Below are positions 1 to 8,485 of a DNA stretch of 40,398 bases, in pieces (position 1 is the first letter of the stretch; every line of letters begins with the position of its first letter). The position numbers were made by a program, and so were the translations under genes. This stretch comes from Roseovarius mucosus DSM 17069 (GTDB lineage Bacteria; Pseudomonadota; Alphaproteobacteria; Rhodobacterales; Rhodobacteraceae), in the NCBI RefSeq assembly GCF_000768555.3, contig NZ_KN293978.2:368504-408901 (forward strand), read 5' to 3'. The notes beneath the pieces were generated by a model, which saw nothing but the letters and a program-made list of their open reading frames with translations, did no database searches and was not told the origin of the DNA.

Positions 1-1095
1 ACCGCCGATGATATCATCGCCGTCGCCACCGTCGATGGTGTCATTCCCCAGACCGCCGCCGATGTTGTCGTTGCCGGGGCCGCCGGAGATCAGGTCATTG
101 CCATCCGAGCCGGAAATGGAGTCGTTGCCGCCGTTGCCCTCGAGCACGTCGTTGCCGGGCCCGCCCGCGAGCCCGTCATTGCCTTGTTCCCCGATCAACG
201 TATCGTTGTCATCGGTGCCAATCAGGGTATCGCCCCCCTCTGCGGCCACAAGAAACACGCCCGGACGCCCGACGATTTCCTCGATCAGATCGCTGACCAG
301 AACGGTTTGATCCGGAAATTCGATTTGCTCGATGTTGATCAGATCATCCACGCCATCAAAGGGCGAGGCGAGACGCAAGCCGGTGTCGGTCAGAGTGATC
401 TGAAACTCGCTCCGCGAGCCAACGTCATATGTGACCGTATCGAAACCGTCGCCGCCGTCCAACAGGTCATCACCATCGCCGCCGTTCAGCACGTCATCGC
501 CGTCAAGCCCCTGCAAGGTATCCTGCCCCTCTCCGCCTGTGAGAAGGTCCGGACCGATGGTGCCGATCACGAGGTCGTCGACAGAGAGTTCCGACACCGT
601 CGTGTTCGCGAACACAGCCAGAGAGATGGGCTGGTTTGCGCCAAAAGGCCCTTGGGTCACAGGGTTGCCCGCGACGATCGAAGACACGAACTGCCGGAAA
701 GACGTAAGATCCGTGGGCTGCGTCAGGGTAGAGCTGCCAAGCTGGAAGAAGTAATTGTCATTGGTCTCGAAATTAAAGAACGACAGCATGACAGCGGAGC
801 CGGATGTGGTCGTAAGCTGACCCAGAGACGGCTGATCAATCGGGTTATCTTCCCGCGTCAGGTCGATGCCCTCAAGACGCGCGATCTGAAAGTCACGGAG
901 GTTGTTGATGATGACGTCTGGCACGTCTCCGGCGGTGGCGGGTTCCGCGAACCGATAAGAGAATTGATCGGTCGGAACTGACAGCTCCAGCGACACTGTC
1001 CTGAAGTTGCCTGCGACAACCGAGATCGTGCCATTCGGTAACAAGAAAAAGTCATCAATGCGCGCGGCGAAACCGTTGACTGTAAAAAGATTCAT
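1..1095 (-). CDS. RTX calcium-binding repeat protein, C-terminus cut by the window edge
   Basis: The first 365 residues are present and the frame runs open off the left edge. Residues 1-170 form a non-repetitive N-terminal region I cannot assign to a family. From about residue 180 come glycine- and aspartate-rich nonapeptide repeats (GGxGxDxL type, for example GGEGQDTLQGLDGDD), which bind Ca2+ in a parallel beta-roll. They are interrupted at about 218-275 by a module (FDTVTYDV...INIEQIEF) also present in the next gene, and resume at about 288. Proteins like this are exported by type I secretion with an uncleaved C-terminal signal, which here lies outside the window. There is no Sec signal peptide. 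The ATG at 1095 is supported by an AGGTGAG Shine-Dalgarno at 1099-1105. The function of the N-terminal domain is unknown; a surface or extracellular role is inferred from the repeats. Confidence 0.88.
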   Translation of the reverse strand, partial: MNLFTVNGFAARIDDFFLLPNGTISVVAGNFRTVSLELSVPTDQFSYRFAEPATAGDVPDVIINNLRDFQIARLEGIDLTREDNPIDQPSLGQLTTTSGSAVMLSFFNFETNDNYFFQLGSSTLTQPTDLTSFRQFVSSIVAGNPVTQGPFGANQPISLAVFANTTVSELSVDDLVIGTIGPDLLTGGEGQDTLQGLDGDDVLNGGDGDDLLDGGDGFDTVTYDVGSRSEFQITLTDTGLRLASPFDGVDDLINIEQIEFPDQTVLVSDLIEEIVGRPGVFLVAAEGGDTLIGTDDNDTLIGEQGNDGLAGGPGNDVLEGNGGNDSISGSDGNDLISGGPGNDNIGGGLGNDTIDGGDGDDIIGG

Positions 1096-1098
1096 AAA

Positions 1099-1166
1099 CT
1101 CACCTACCGAAGATTCATCCGTTCGGTAGAACCGAACACCGTCAGTTTCAAGCACAGAATCTTCGG
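1099..1166 (-). promoter_or_regulatory. Structured 5' leader of the partial RTX gene (nested inverted repeats plus SD)
   Basis: A perfect 9-bp inverted repeat (1107-1115 with 1158-1166, CCGAAGATT/AATCTTCGG) encloses a perfect 7-bp hairpin with a 3-nt loop (1121-1127 with 1131-1137, GTTCGGT-AGA-ACCGAAC). The outer stem ends one base from the Shine-Dalgarno AGGTGAG (1099-1105). This could modulate translation or mRNA stability, or be a protein-binding site. The pairing is seen directly; the role is inferred. Confidence 0.45.
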
Positions 1167-1210
1167 CCTCCGAGCGGTTCTGCGCCAGTCAGATCGACAG
1201 GGGTCAAAGG

Positions 1211-1231
1211 CACCCTGAGCGTGGCAGGGTG
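1211..1231 (-). terminator. Possible hairpin terminator after the RTX glycosidase gene
   Basis: A perfect 7-bp inverted repeat (CACCCTG/CAGGGTG, 7-nt loop) lies 17 bases past the stop of the upstream RTX glycosidase gene. No good T-run follows on either strand, so intrinsic termination would be weak. It may instead stabilise the 3' end. Confidence 0.35.
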
Positions 1232-1247
1232 TCTCTGCGCGAAATTG

Positions 1248-4160
1248 TCAGAGGAACTGAAAATCCTCGACCGTCAGTTGCGCCGCTGTGATGTCTTCGA
1301 CAAGGATGATGTTGCCGTTGACGCGCATCTCTACGCCCTCTGTGGTGTCGATGATATTCATCGCCGCAACAAAGCCCGCCAGACCATTGCCGCCGTTGTT
1401 GATGTTCTCAAATCCGGTATCCGGATCAAACCGGCGGATGAAAAAGCTGTCGATGCCATCCTCGAAATCGGTGATCACATCCACCTCTCCCTCGAAGAAG
1501 GACGAGAACACGAATTGATCGGCGTCCCCACCGCCATTCATGCGGTCATTGCCCGCACCACCATTGATCGTGTCATTGCCCGCGCCGCCACTGATGACAT
1601 CGTCGCGGCCACCCCCGGCGAGGAAATCGTTGCCGTCGCCGCCAAGGATGTTGTCATTGCCTTCGCCACCGCCCACGCGGTCATCCCCCGTGCCCGCGTT
1701 GATCGTGTCCTGACCCGTCCCGCCGCCAATGTCATCGGTGCCATCATTGCCGAAAATGAGATCATTGCCGAAGCTGCCGGACATGCTGTCATTGCCTGCG
1801 CCGCCCGAGAGCGTGTCATCGTCCGCGCCGCCCGCGACCACGTCATTGCCGTTGCCGCCCGAGATGCTATCCTGGCCAAAGCCCCCTCCGATGGTATCAT
1901 CCCCATCCCCGCCGTCGATGCTGTCATTGCCCAGACCGCCGCCGATGTTGTCGTGCCCAAGCCCCCCGAGCACGAAATCATCGCCGCCCGAGGCGGAAAT
2001 ACGGTCATTACCTGCGTCCCCGTCGAGGCTGTCATTACCCAGAGCGCCGGACATCGTGTCAGCGCCGGTGCCACCGATCAAAGTGTCGTTCTCATCTGTG
2101 CCGATCAAGGACTGCCCCGAGTCTTCACCCACTACGAAATCCCCGCCGAAACTGGGCAATCCCGTCAGCACCGACGCGGCGGAAACAGTCTGATCCGCGA
2201 ATTCGATCCATTCCACACCGATCAGATCGTCAACGCCAAGCGCAGAGGTCACCCTTAGACCATTCGGGATAACGCTGAACGTGACGGATGCCCTTGTAAT
2301 CGTGTCGAAAACAGCGACATCCTCACCAATGCCGCCAAGGATGAAATCATCGCCCGCGTTGCCGATGAGCCGGTCATCGCCGGCCCCGCCATTGAGCGTG
2401 TCATTCCCTGCGCCGCCGTTGAGGATGAATCGTGGACCATCCAACCGCGTATGGTGATCTTCTTCGCCGGGCACATCGCCAAGGCTGAGCGGGTCATCGC
2501 CGACAGTGACGGTGACGGTCCGGCGCGCCTGTCCGGGAGCGGCGGCGGTGCCTTCGGTCACGGCCTCGAGGTTCATGTAGACCAGCGACCACGCCTGCAT
2601 CGTGATGAGGAAGGCATCCAGCTCGTCCGCGGAAATGAGATCGAGAAACTCGGTTTCGATCACGACCTGCGCCGCTTTCTCGTCTTGTCCGCCTGCCCCG
2701 CCATCCCAAAGCTCGCTATAGGACACCCGATAGAGTGTTGCGGCGGGATCGCGCACGGCACTGAAATCGAGCGTCATCTCATTTTCCGCACCGCTCAACT
2801 CTGCAACGACGAAAAACGACTCGGGGCCGTTTTCGAACCCGTGGATCGTTACATTGCCCGCTTCGAGAAAATCTACCGTGGGCGTCATGCCGATGGCGTG
2901 GCTCAGCAAAGCATAGGATTCGCCCGCAATGGTCAGATGTCCGCGACAGGTGCAGACCAAGGTGACAGACCGGCTATTGTTGAAGAGTGAAGGCCAGAAA
3001 TGCGCCGTGGTCACGTCATGCGTCACCATCTCGTAGAACATCGCCACATCAAGAATGGCGTGCTGAAGCCCGCGGTTGTTGGCCTCATTCACGTCCCCGG
3101 TGCGGCTGACGTTCCATTCGGTGATGTAATAGTCCAGTTCTGGCAAGGACGCACTGCGGTTGCCCAAATTAGCACGCCAGAATTCGAGTTGGCTGAAACC
3201 GAACTGTTCCTGTGTGTCGACAGCACCCAGACCACCATCAAGGTAATAGTGCTCGCTCACCGCGTCGACCGCACTGGCCGCATCTGATACGTCAATCGAG
3301 AAAATGTCGCCATTGGCCGTTTGCACCAGCATCGATTGCTGGGCAAAGGCGGAAATGATTCCGGTGTTCTGAGATCGGGCGTTCCCCTGCGAGGGAACGA
3401 CGACCTGAGTAAGTTGCGAGAGCGGGGGCACACCTTCGTCGCCGATCTCGGTTGGTTGATAAACAAACTGCGTGACCGGATCGACGTAGAGCAGACCATC
3501 GCCATTCGGGGAGTAAACCCCGGCCGCGCTGAGGGTCTGCACAACGATATCGGGTTGATCGGCGCGGTCGATACCCAAATCCAACAGCGTGGCCTCGACC
3601 GTTTGGGACACGGCTGCGGCCACCCTGCCGTATTCTCGCGCGGTCATCCGGCCAGAGCCCCAGAATTCATTGCCGATCTCGAAGGCATCAATCTGCACGC
3701 CGGCCGCCGCAGCATCCTGCGCCGCCATGGTGACAAAATCGGCCACATCCTGAAGATAGCTGGCCGACACCAGCCGACCACCATAGCTGCCTGTCAGCAA
3801 GGCTTGTCCAGCGGTTTGCGTAAAACCTACAGCCGTGGGAATGACGAGGGTCGTGCTGGTGCCAAGATCCGCCGCAAAATCGAGAAAGTCGGAAAAGGGG
3901 ATCAGATCAAGCTCGCCGCCATTCTGGAACGTGCCTACCGTGCGCTCGTGGCTACCGCCCGCGATGTCGGAAATGTCGAAATGGCTCTCTGTGATCGAGC
4001 CGCCGGGAAACCGCAAGGTTGTGATATTCGCCTCTGTGAACCGGTCGATCACCTGATCGCGCAAGGAGATATCGGTCGTGATCGTCAGATTGGCGCCAAA
4101 CATCTCGGGGGTCACGACAGTGCCCGTGTTTTCATCCGTCTGATCAACAACGCGTATCAT
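1248..4160 (-). CDS. Secreted clan GH-A-like glycoside hydrolase with RTX repeats
   Basis: This 970-residue protein appears complete. Residues 1-530 look like a TIM-barrel glycosidase of clan GH-A (GH39/GH51/GH79-like). EIGNEFW at 161-167 supplies the Asn-Glu pair typical of the acid/base (E165), and YYITEWN at 344-350 supplies a Glu (E348) placed like the nucleophile. Residues 577-612 and 684-880 are RTX nonapeptide repeats (GGAGNDTLNGG type), split by a module at about 613-665 that matches the one in the neighbouring RTX gene. The C-terminus (VEDFQFL) resembles a type I secretion signal, and no Sec signal is visible. The ATG is preceded by GAGGA at 4168-4172. The likely role is extracellular polysaccharide or glycoconjugate cleavage with Ca2+-dependent folding outside the cell. 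The substrate cannot be named, and no type I exporter lies in the window. Confidence 0.8.
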   Translation of the reverse strand: MIRVVDQTDENTGTVVTPEMFGANLTITTDISLRDQVIDRFTEANITTLRFPGGSITESHFDISDIAGGSHERTVGTFQNGGELDLIPFSDFLDFAADLGTSTTLVIPTAVGFTQTAGQALLTGSYGGRLVSASYLQDVADFVTMAAQDAAAAGVQIDAFEIGNEFWGSGRMTAREYGRVAAAVSQTVEATLLDLGIDRADQPDIVVQTLSAAGVYSPNGDGLLYVDPVTQFVYQPTEIGDEGVPPLSQLTQVVVPSQGNARSQNTGIISAFAQQSMLVQTANGDIFSIDVSDAASAVDAVSEHYYLDGGLGAVDTQEQFGFSQLEFWRANLGNRSASLPELDYYITEWNVSRTGDVNEANNRGLQHAILDVAMFYEMVTHDVTTAHFWPSLFNNSRSVTLVCTCRGHLTIAGESYALLSHAIGMTPTVDFLEAGNVTIHGFENGPESFFVVAELSGAENEMTLDFSAVRDPAATLYRVSYSELWDGGAGGQDEKAAQVVIETEFLDLISADELDAFLITMQAWSLVYMNLEAVTEGTAAAPGQARRTVTVTVGDDPLSLGDVPGEEDHHTRLDGPRFILNGGAGNDTLNGGAGDDRLIGNAGDDFILGGIGEDVAVFDTITRASVTFSVIPNGLRVTSALGVDDLIGVEWIEFADQTVSAASVLTGLPSFGGDFVVGEDSGQSLIGTDENDTLIGGTGADTMSGALGNDSLDGDAGNDRISASGGDDFVLGGLGHDNIGGGLGNDSIDGGDGDDTIGGGFGQDSISGGNGNDVVAGGADDDTLSGGAGNDSMSGSFGNDLIFGNDGTDDIGGGTGQDTINAGTGDDRVGGGEGNDNILGGDGNDFLAGGGRDDVISGGAGNDTINGGAGNDRMNGGGDADQFVFSSFFEGEVDVITDFEDGIDSFFIRRFDPDTGFENINNGGNGLAGFVAAMNIIDTTEGVEMRVNGNIILVEDITAAQLTVEDFQFL

Positions 4161-4727
4161 TCAGAAATCCTCAGAAAATGAGAGTCAGGGTACAAAACGA
4201 CACACGGCCAAGGACACAACCGGGGAAACAACCAGTAGTTTATTTCTGTGCTTACGGATACCTATCCTAATGGGGTAGGCTCCGAGGAAATCGTGCAAAA
4301 TACGTGCCAACTATACGGCGAAACACCCATTTCGGGGTATCTCACTTATCCCTTAAAGCTTCGGGGGCATCAAACAAACCGGTGCTGTTCAGGCGCAGCA
4401 CCAAAGTGATCGGGAAAAACAAGTCGCGCGGCGCGTTCAAACGGGTCTCGAGGGCCTTCGATCAAACACATGCCTTTGTTTTAAGGGAATTTTCTGCATG
4501 GCCCATTCCCCTCGGGATCATTGCGGTTATCCTGTTCCTCGTCAAAACGACCTAGGTCATCCTCCGTTGTGACAAGAGTAACCCTCGAATTTTCCTGAAA
4601 GAATGCGCGGTCCCTCGCCATATTTGACGCGGCCGCGACAATTTTCATGTCGAAACGCCGCGCCTTTGGGATTAAGAGGGCGTCAAAATCTCGATGGCAC
4701 ATCTCTTTGCAAGAACGGACAGACAGC
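4161..4727. other. Intergenic region between divergent genes, with two degenerate TACCCC palindromes
   Basis: These 567 bases separate the RTX glycosidase (minus) from the methyltransferase (plus). Two related sites stand out: 4261-4279 (CCTATCCTAATGGGGTAGG) and 4323-4340 (ACACCCATTTCGGGGTAT). Both read TACCCC on the minus strand followed by a degenerate inverted half, and the GGGGTA cores are 62 bp apart. They could be operators for either gene. An 83-codon frame (4304-4555) ends in a hydrophobic stretch, but it lacks a convincing ribosome-binding site, so I do not call it. I see no tRNA or other RNA gene. Confidence 0.4.
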
Positions 4728-5405
4728 ATGACCTCTTACGGACGCGGCAATCCCAGCCCCGAATATCTCGACATGGTGGCCATGTATGAGCGGCTGCACG
4801 AAGAGGGCGAAGCGGCGGCGGGCAAGTCCGGCACGCAGACCTTTCCGGGCAAGATGCTGATCCGTCATGCCCCGGGTATCAAGGAGATGATCGACCGGAC
4901 GGGGGCTGCCGACATTTTGGATTATGGCGCGGGCAAGGCTGTGGCCTATGACCTGCGCGATGTGGCGCTGAGCAAAGACAAGGTGGTGCCCAGCATTCAG
5001 GACTATTGGGGCGTTGCCGATATCCGTTGCTATGATCCCGGTCACGAGCCGTTCAAGGAACTGCCAGACCGGCAATATGACGGGGTGATCTGCACCGATG
5101 TGCTGGAACATATCACCACGCCCGATGTGCCCTGGATCGTGGACGAGATGTTTGGCTATGCGCGCAAGTTTCTCTACGCCAATGTCGCCTGCTATCCGGC
5201 GGTCAAGGTTTTGCCCAATGGGCAGAACGTGCATTGCACGGTGAAATCGCCCGAATGGTGGGCCGGTCTCTTTCATGCCATCGCCATGCGGCATACGGAT
5301 GTTTCATACCGGCTGATCACCTCGACCGCGACGGGGCGCAAGAAAAAGTTCGGCTTCGCCAAGAACCGCAAGAAAGAATACCAAACTGTCGAGCGGATGG
5401 CCTGA
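4728..5405 (+). CDS. Class I SAM-dependent methyltransferase
   Basis: A 225-residue protein with a Rossmann-fold methyltransferase core. Motif I is ILDYGAGKA (about residues 63-71), and CTDVLEHI (about 123-130) is the usual acidic/hydrophobic motif after strand 4. The start at 4728 (MTSYGRGNP) fits the domain well; an in-frame ATG at 4647 would add 27 basic residues that look like leader sequence. Neither start has a strong Shine-Dalgarno. It is the first of a plus-strand run with the acyltransferase, sulfotransferase, ELM1-like, lipid kinase and Tam41-like genes, which suggests that it methylates a sugar or lipid head group. The substrate is not readable from the sequence. Confidence 0.75.
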   Translation: MTSYGRGNPSPEYLDMVAMYERLHEEGEAAAGKSGTQTFPGKMLIRHAPGIKEMIDRTGAADILDYGAGKAVAYDLRDVALSKDKVVPSIQDYWGVADIRCYDPGHEPFKELPDRQYDGVICTDVLEHITTPDVPWIVDEMFGYARKFLYANVACYPAVKVLPNGQNVHCTVKSPEWWAGLFHAIAMRHTDVSYRLITSTATGRKKKFGFAKNRKKEYQTVERMA

Positions 5406-5452
5406 TCCGCGCCCGCGATGTCAGAGCTTGACGTGTCCCGAGTAGTGATCTT

Positions 5453-7402
5453 ATGAAATATCGCCCCGAAATTGACGGTCTGCGTGCCGTGGCAATCCTG
5501 CCTGTGGTGCTCTATCACGCGGGGGTGTCATGGTTCCCCGGCGGGTTCGTCGGCGTCGATGTATTCTTTGTCATCTCGGGCTATCTGATCACCTCGATCA
5601 TTCTGGGCGAGCGCGCGGCGGGCAGCTTTACATTGGTTGGCTTTTATGGCCGCAGGATCCGGCGCATCTTTCCGGCGCTTTTCGTGATGATGGGTATCAG
5701 CTATCCGGTCGCCTGGGCGTTGCTGGACCCTTCGGCGATGGCCGAGTTTTCCGGCAGCATCGCCGCCTCGACCGTGTTCTTCGCGAATGTCTATTTCCTC
5801 GAGGTGAGCGGCTATTTCGCGACGGCGGCAGAGTTCAAGCCGCTCTTGCACAATTGGAGCCTGTCGGTTGAGGAGCAGTTCTACTTGCTTTTCCCCATGG
5901 CGGTGTTGCTGACATGGCGAGCCGGGGCAAAGTGGCAGGGCCGCATTTTCCTGGCGGTGGCGCTCATCAGCCTTGGCCTCGCGCAGTGGCAGATCGCGCG
6001 GGGCAATGAGGCGCGCGCGTTCTTTCTGCTCTATGCGCGGCTGTGGGAATTGATGGTGGGCGTTCTCGTGGCCTACTGGCTGGCTACGCCGCAGGGGGCG
6101 GCCCTGCGCGATGGAGGGCGGTTGCGGCACGGCGCGCTCTTGGGGTTGGCGCTCATTCTCTGGGCGGTGTTCACGTATGATACTGAAACCCCGTTTCCGG
6201 GTTTGGCTGCGCTTTTGCCCTGTGTGGGCGCGGCGCTGGTCATCGCCTGTGCCACGGGGCAGAGCATGACGGGCCGACTGCTGGGTTGGCGCCCGGTGGT
6301 CTTTGTGGGGCTGGTCAGCTATTCGCTCTATCTCTGGCATGTGCCTGCGCTGGTGTTCACCCGCATCGGCACGGGGCGCGATGATCTCTGGCTCATGCTT
6401 GCCGCCTGCGTGCTGGCTTTTGCCTTGGCCGTGCTCAGTTGGCGCCATGTAGAGCGGCCATTTCGGCGCATGCACGCGCTGCCGCCCCTGCGTCTTTTCG
6501 GAACGGCGGCGGTGTGCATGGCCGTGCTGGGCGGACTTGGTCTATTGGGGCAGGAAACCGACGGGTTTCGCGCGCATTACCTCGCCAATAGGCTCGATCC
6601 TGAAACACGCGCCAATTACGAGCGGTTCAGCCCGACCGCGACCCGTTCGCGCGTGGCCGATGACGGCTGCCGCTTTCGCGACGAAGAGCTGAAAGAGGAT
6701 TTCGGTGCGCGGTTGCAGCAGTGCGCAGCACAGCATGGGCCGGGGATTTTCGTCCTGGGCGACTCGCACGCCGAGAATGTCTATAACGCCCTGCGCAGCA
6801 CCGAGCGTTTTCCGTTCCTCGTGGGCCTGACGCGCGGAGGATGCCGGCCCTATCAATACAAGGCCAAATGTTCCTATGAGGCGGCGATTGCGTTTCTAGA
6901 GGCGCATCGCGACGCGGTGGCGCAGGTGGTTTTTCATGTCTCCGGCTCGCATTACATCCTCGATCATCGCAACGAGGGCGACAGTGACGCAGCCTTTGAA
7001 CCGGGCAGCGAGGCGCGCATTGCAGACGAGAATATCACCCTCACCTCTGCCTATCTGGCACGGCTGCCAGAAGAGCTTGATGTGCTCTGGCTTGGCCCCT
7101 TTGCCGAGGCGCGCGTGGATCTGAGCAATCCCGGCAATTACAGCCCCGAGCGGCTGCGCTTCAACCCGGTGTCACTGGCGCATTTTGACGTGTTGGAAGC
7201 ACGGATCGAAGCCGAAGCCAAAGCACAGAATGCTTATCGTTATGTCTCGCTGATCAACGCGCTCGATTTCGATCAGGACGCGCTTTTGCAGGGCGACTGC
7301 CTGACCTTCTGGGACGTGGACCACTTCAGCCCCTGCGGCGAGCATATCTTTGGCCCGACCATCGCGGATCTGGTGTTGGGCAAGGCTCCGCTGACGCAGT
7401 GA
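5453..7402 (+). CDS. OafA/YrhL-type membrane O-acyltransferase with C-terminal SGNH domain
   Basis: This 649-residue protein has the AT3-SGNH architecture. Residues 1-370 are an acyltransferase-3 membrane domain with about ten hydrophobic segments, opening with RPEIDGLRAVAILPVVLYHA, the family signature, including the catalytic His22. Residues 430-640 are a periplasmic SGNH hydrolase-like domain, with the nucleophile motif GDSHA at 436-440 (S438) and the DVDH block at 621-624 carrying the catalytic Asp-His. Such enzymes move acyl groups (usually acetyl) across the inner membrane onto sugars of LPS, capsule or glycolipids. Here it lies 47 bases after the methyltransferase and 102 before a sulfotransferase, so its substrate is plausibly the sugar part of the lipid made by this locus. 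Confidence 0.88.
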   Translation: MKYRPEIDGLRAVAILPVVLYHAGVSWFPGGFVGVDVFFVISGYLITSIILGERAAGSFTLVGFYGRRIRRIFPALFVMMGISYPVAWALLDPSAMAEFSGSIAASTVFFANVYFLEVSGYFATAAEFKPLLHNWSLSVEEQFYLLFPMAVLLTWRAGAKWQGRIFLAVALISLGLAQWQIARGNEARAFFLLYARLWELMVGVLVAYWLATPQGAALRDGGRLRHGALLGLALILWAVFTYDTETPFPGLAALLPCVGAALVIACATGQSMTGRLLGWRPVVFVGLVSYSLYLWHVPALVFTRIGTGRDDLWLMLAACVLAFALAVLSWRHVERPFRRMHALPPLRLFGTAAVCMAVLGGLGLLGQETDGFRAHYLANRLDPETRANYERFSPTATRSRVADDGCRFRDEELKEDFGARLQQCAAQHGPGIFVLGDSHAENVYNALRSTERFPFLVGLTRGGCRPYQYKAKCSYEAAIAFLEAHRDAVAQVVFHVSGSHYILDHRNEGDSDAAFEPGSEARIADENITLTSAYLARLPEELDVLWLGPFAEARVDLSNPGNYSPERLRFNPVSLAHFDVLEARIEAEAKAQNAYRYVSLINALDFDQDALLQGDCLTFWDVDHFSPCGEHIFGPTIADLVLGKAPLTQ

Positions 7403-7452
7403 TGCTTTTGATATGGCAAATTGGAGGTAGAATGGGTATGCGACCCCCAAAA

Positions 7453-7486
7453 CCGGTCACGGCGCACAGGTCTGTCGTGACACCGG
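7453..7486 (+). other. Imperfect inverted repeat between acyltransferase and sulfotransferase genes
   Basis: CCGGTCACG (7453-7461) pairs with CGTGACACCGG (7476-7486) apart from a two-base bulge. It could be a transcript-processing or attenuating hairpin in the 102-base gap. There is no T-run after it, so it is not a classical terminator. Confidence 0.25.
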
Positions 7487-7504
7487 CAGAAAAGGCCCAA
7501 AACC

Positions 7505-8485
7505 ATGCGTGACACCCTCCGTCTTCTTCGTGCCTCCTTTCCCGAGGCCAGCAAGGTCGTCTGGCGCAAGGCCAGCCGACGCCTGCTCAAGCTAAAGATG
7601 GACATGACGGGAGCGGATCAGCAGACGCGCATCCGCGCTGAACGCCAGATGCGCGGGCGCGAGCAATTCGCCAGCCTGCAACGCGCCGATGCGGTGGTCG
7701 TATCCTTTGGCAAGAGCGGGCGCACATGGCTGAGGGTCATGATCTCGCGGCTCTATCAACAGGTCTATGATCTGCCCGAGGATATTCTCATCGGCTTTGA
7801 CAATTTCCACAACATGGACCGCCGCGCACCGCGCCTGTTCTTTACCCATGACAATTACATCGGCGATTTCACCGGAAACACCGACAACAAGGCGGATTTC
7901 TACGACAAGAAAGTGCTCTTGATGATGCGCGACCCGCGCGATGTCGCGGTGTCGCAATTCTTTCAATGGCGTTATCGCATGCCGTCGGAAAAGAAACTGC
8001 TCAACGAATACCCGGCCCATGACGAAGATACGCCGATTTACGACTTTGTGCTGCACGAGGGCGGTGGCCTGCCCAAGATCATCGACTTCATGAACCTCTG
8101 GGCGCGGGAAATGAACAAGATGCACGCGCTCTGCCTCATCCGCTATGAGGACATGCGCGCCAATCCCCAAACGGTGCTGACCGAGGTCGCACAGTTTCTC
8201 GAGATTCCCGCCGATGCCGCCGTGATCCAGGAGGCCGTGGAGTATGCGGATTTCGAGAACATGAAGAAGAAAGAGGCCGACAGCGGATTCCGTCTGAGTG
8301 GCGCGCGCGTCGCCCCCGGAGACAAGAGCAACCCGGACAGCTACAAGACCCGGCGTGCCAAGGTGGGCGGGTATCGCGATTATTTCGACGACGCCCAAGT
8401 GGCGGTGATCGACGCGCTGGTCGAGGCGCGGCTTGATCCCGTCTATCGCTACGGCGCGTCCGTCAAACCGGATAGCGCGGGTTAA
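7505..8485 (+). CDS. PAPS-dependent sulfotransferase, copy 1
   Basis: A 326-residue member of the sulfotransferase domain superfamily. The 5'-phosphosulfate-binding loop is SFGKSGRTWLRVM (67-79) and the 3'-phosphate-binding segment is MRDPRDVAVSQFFQW (141-155). Both are the standard contacts for the sulfate donor PAPS. The C-terminal block (ENMKKKEA at 251-258, then PGDKSNPDSYKTRRAKVGGY) is shared almost residue for residue with the second sulfotransferase at 14034-14972, so the two are paralogues. AAAAGG precedes the ATG by nine bases. The stop TAA directly abuts the ATG of the ELM1-like gene, indicating coupled expression. The acceptor is unknown; from context a lipid head-group or glycolipid hydroxyl is inferred. 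Confidence 0.88.
   Translation: MRDTLRLLRASFPEASKVVWRKASRRLLKLKMDMTGADQQTRIRAERQMRGREQFASLQRADAVVVSFGKSGRTWLRVMISRLYQQVYDLPEDILIGFDNFHNMDRRAPRLFFTHDNYIGDFTGNTDNKADFYDKKVLLMMRDPRDVAVSQFFQWRYRMPSEKKLLNEYPAHDEDTPIYDFVLHEGGGLPKIIDFMNLWAREMNKMHALCLIRYEDMRANPQTVLTEVAQFLEIPADAAVIQEAVEYADFENMKKKEADSGFRLSGARVAPGDKSNPDSYKTRRAKVGGYRDYFDDAQVAVIDALVEARLDPVYRYGASVKPDSAG

Noticed and set aside
1..560. Regular short repeats that might suggest a CRISPR array
   Set aside because: They are in-frame codons of RTX nonapeptides, vary in sequence and lack constant repeats with unique spacers.
4304..4555. 83-codon frame ending in a hydrophobic segment
   Set aside because: No ribosome-binding site and no recognisable family; it lies in the intergenic region with operator-like sites. 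It could still be a small membrane protein.
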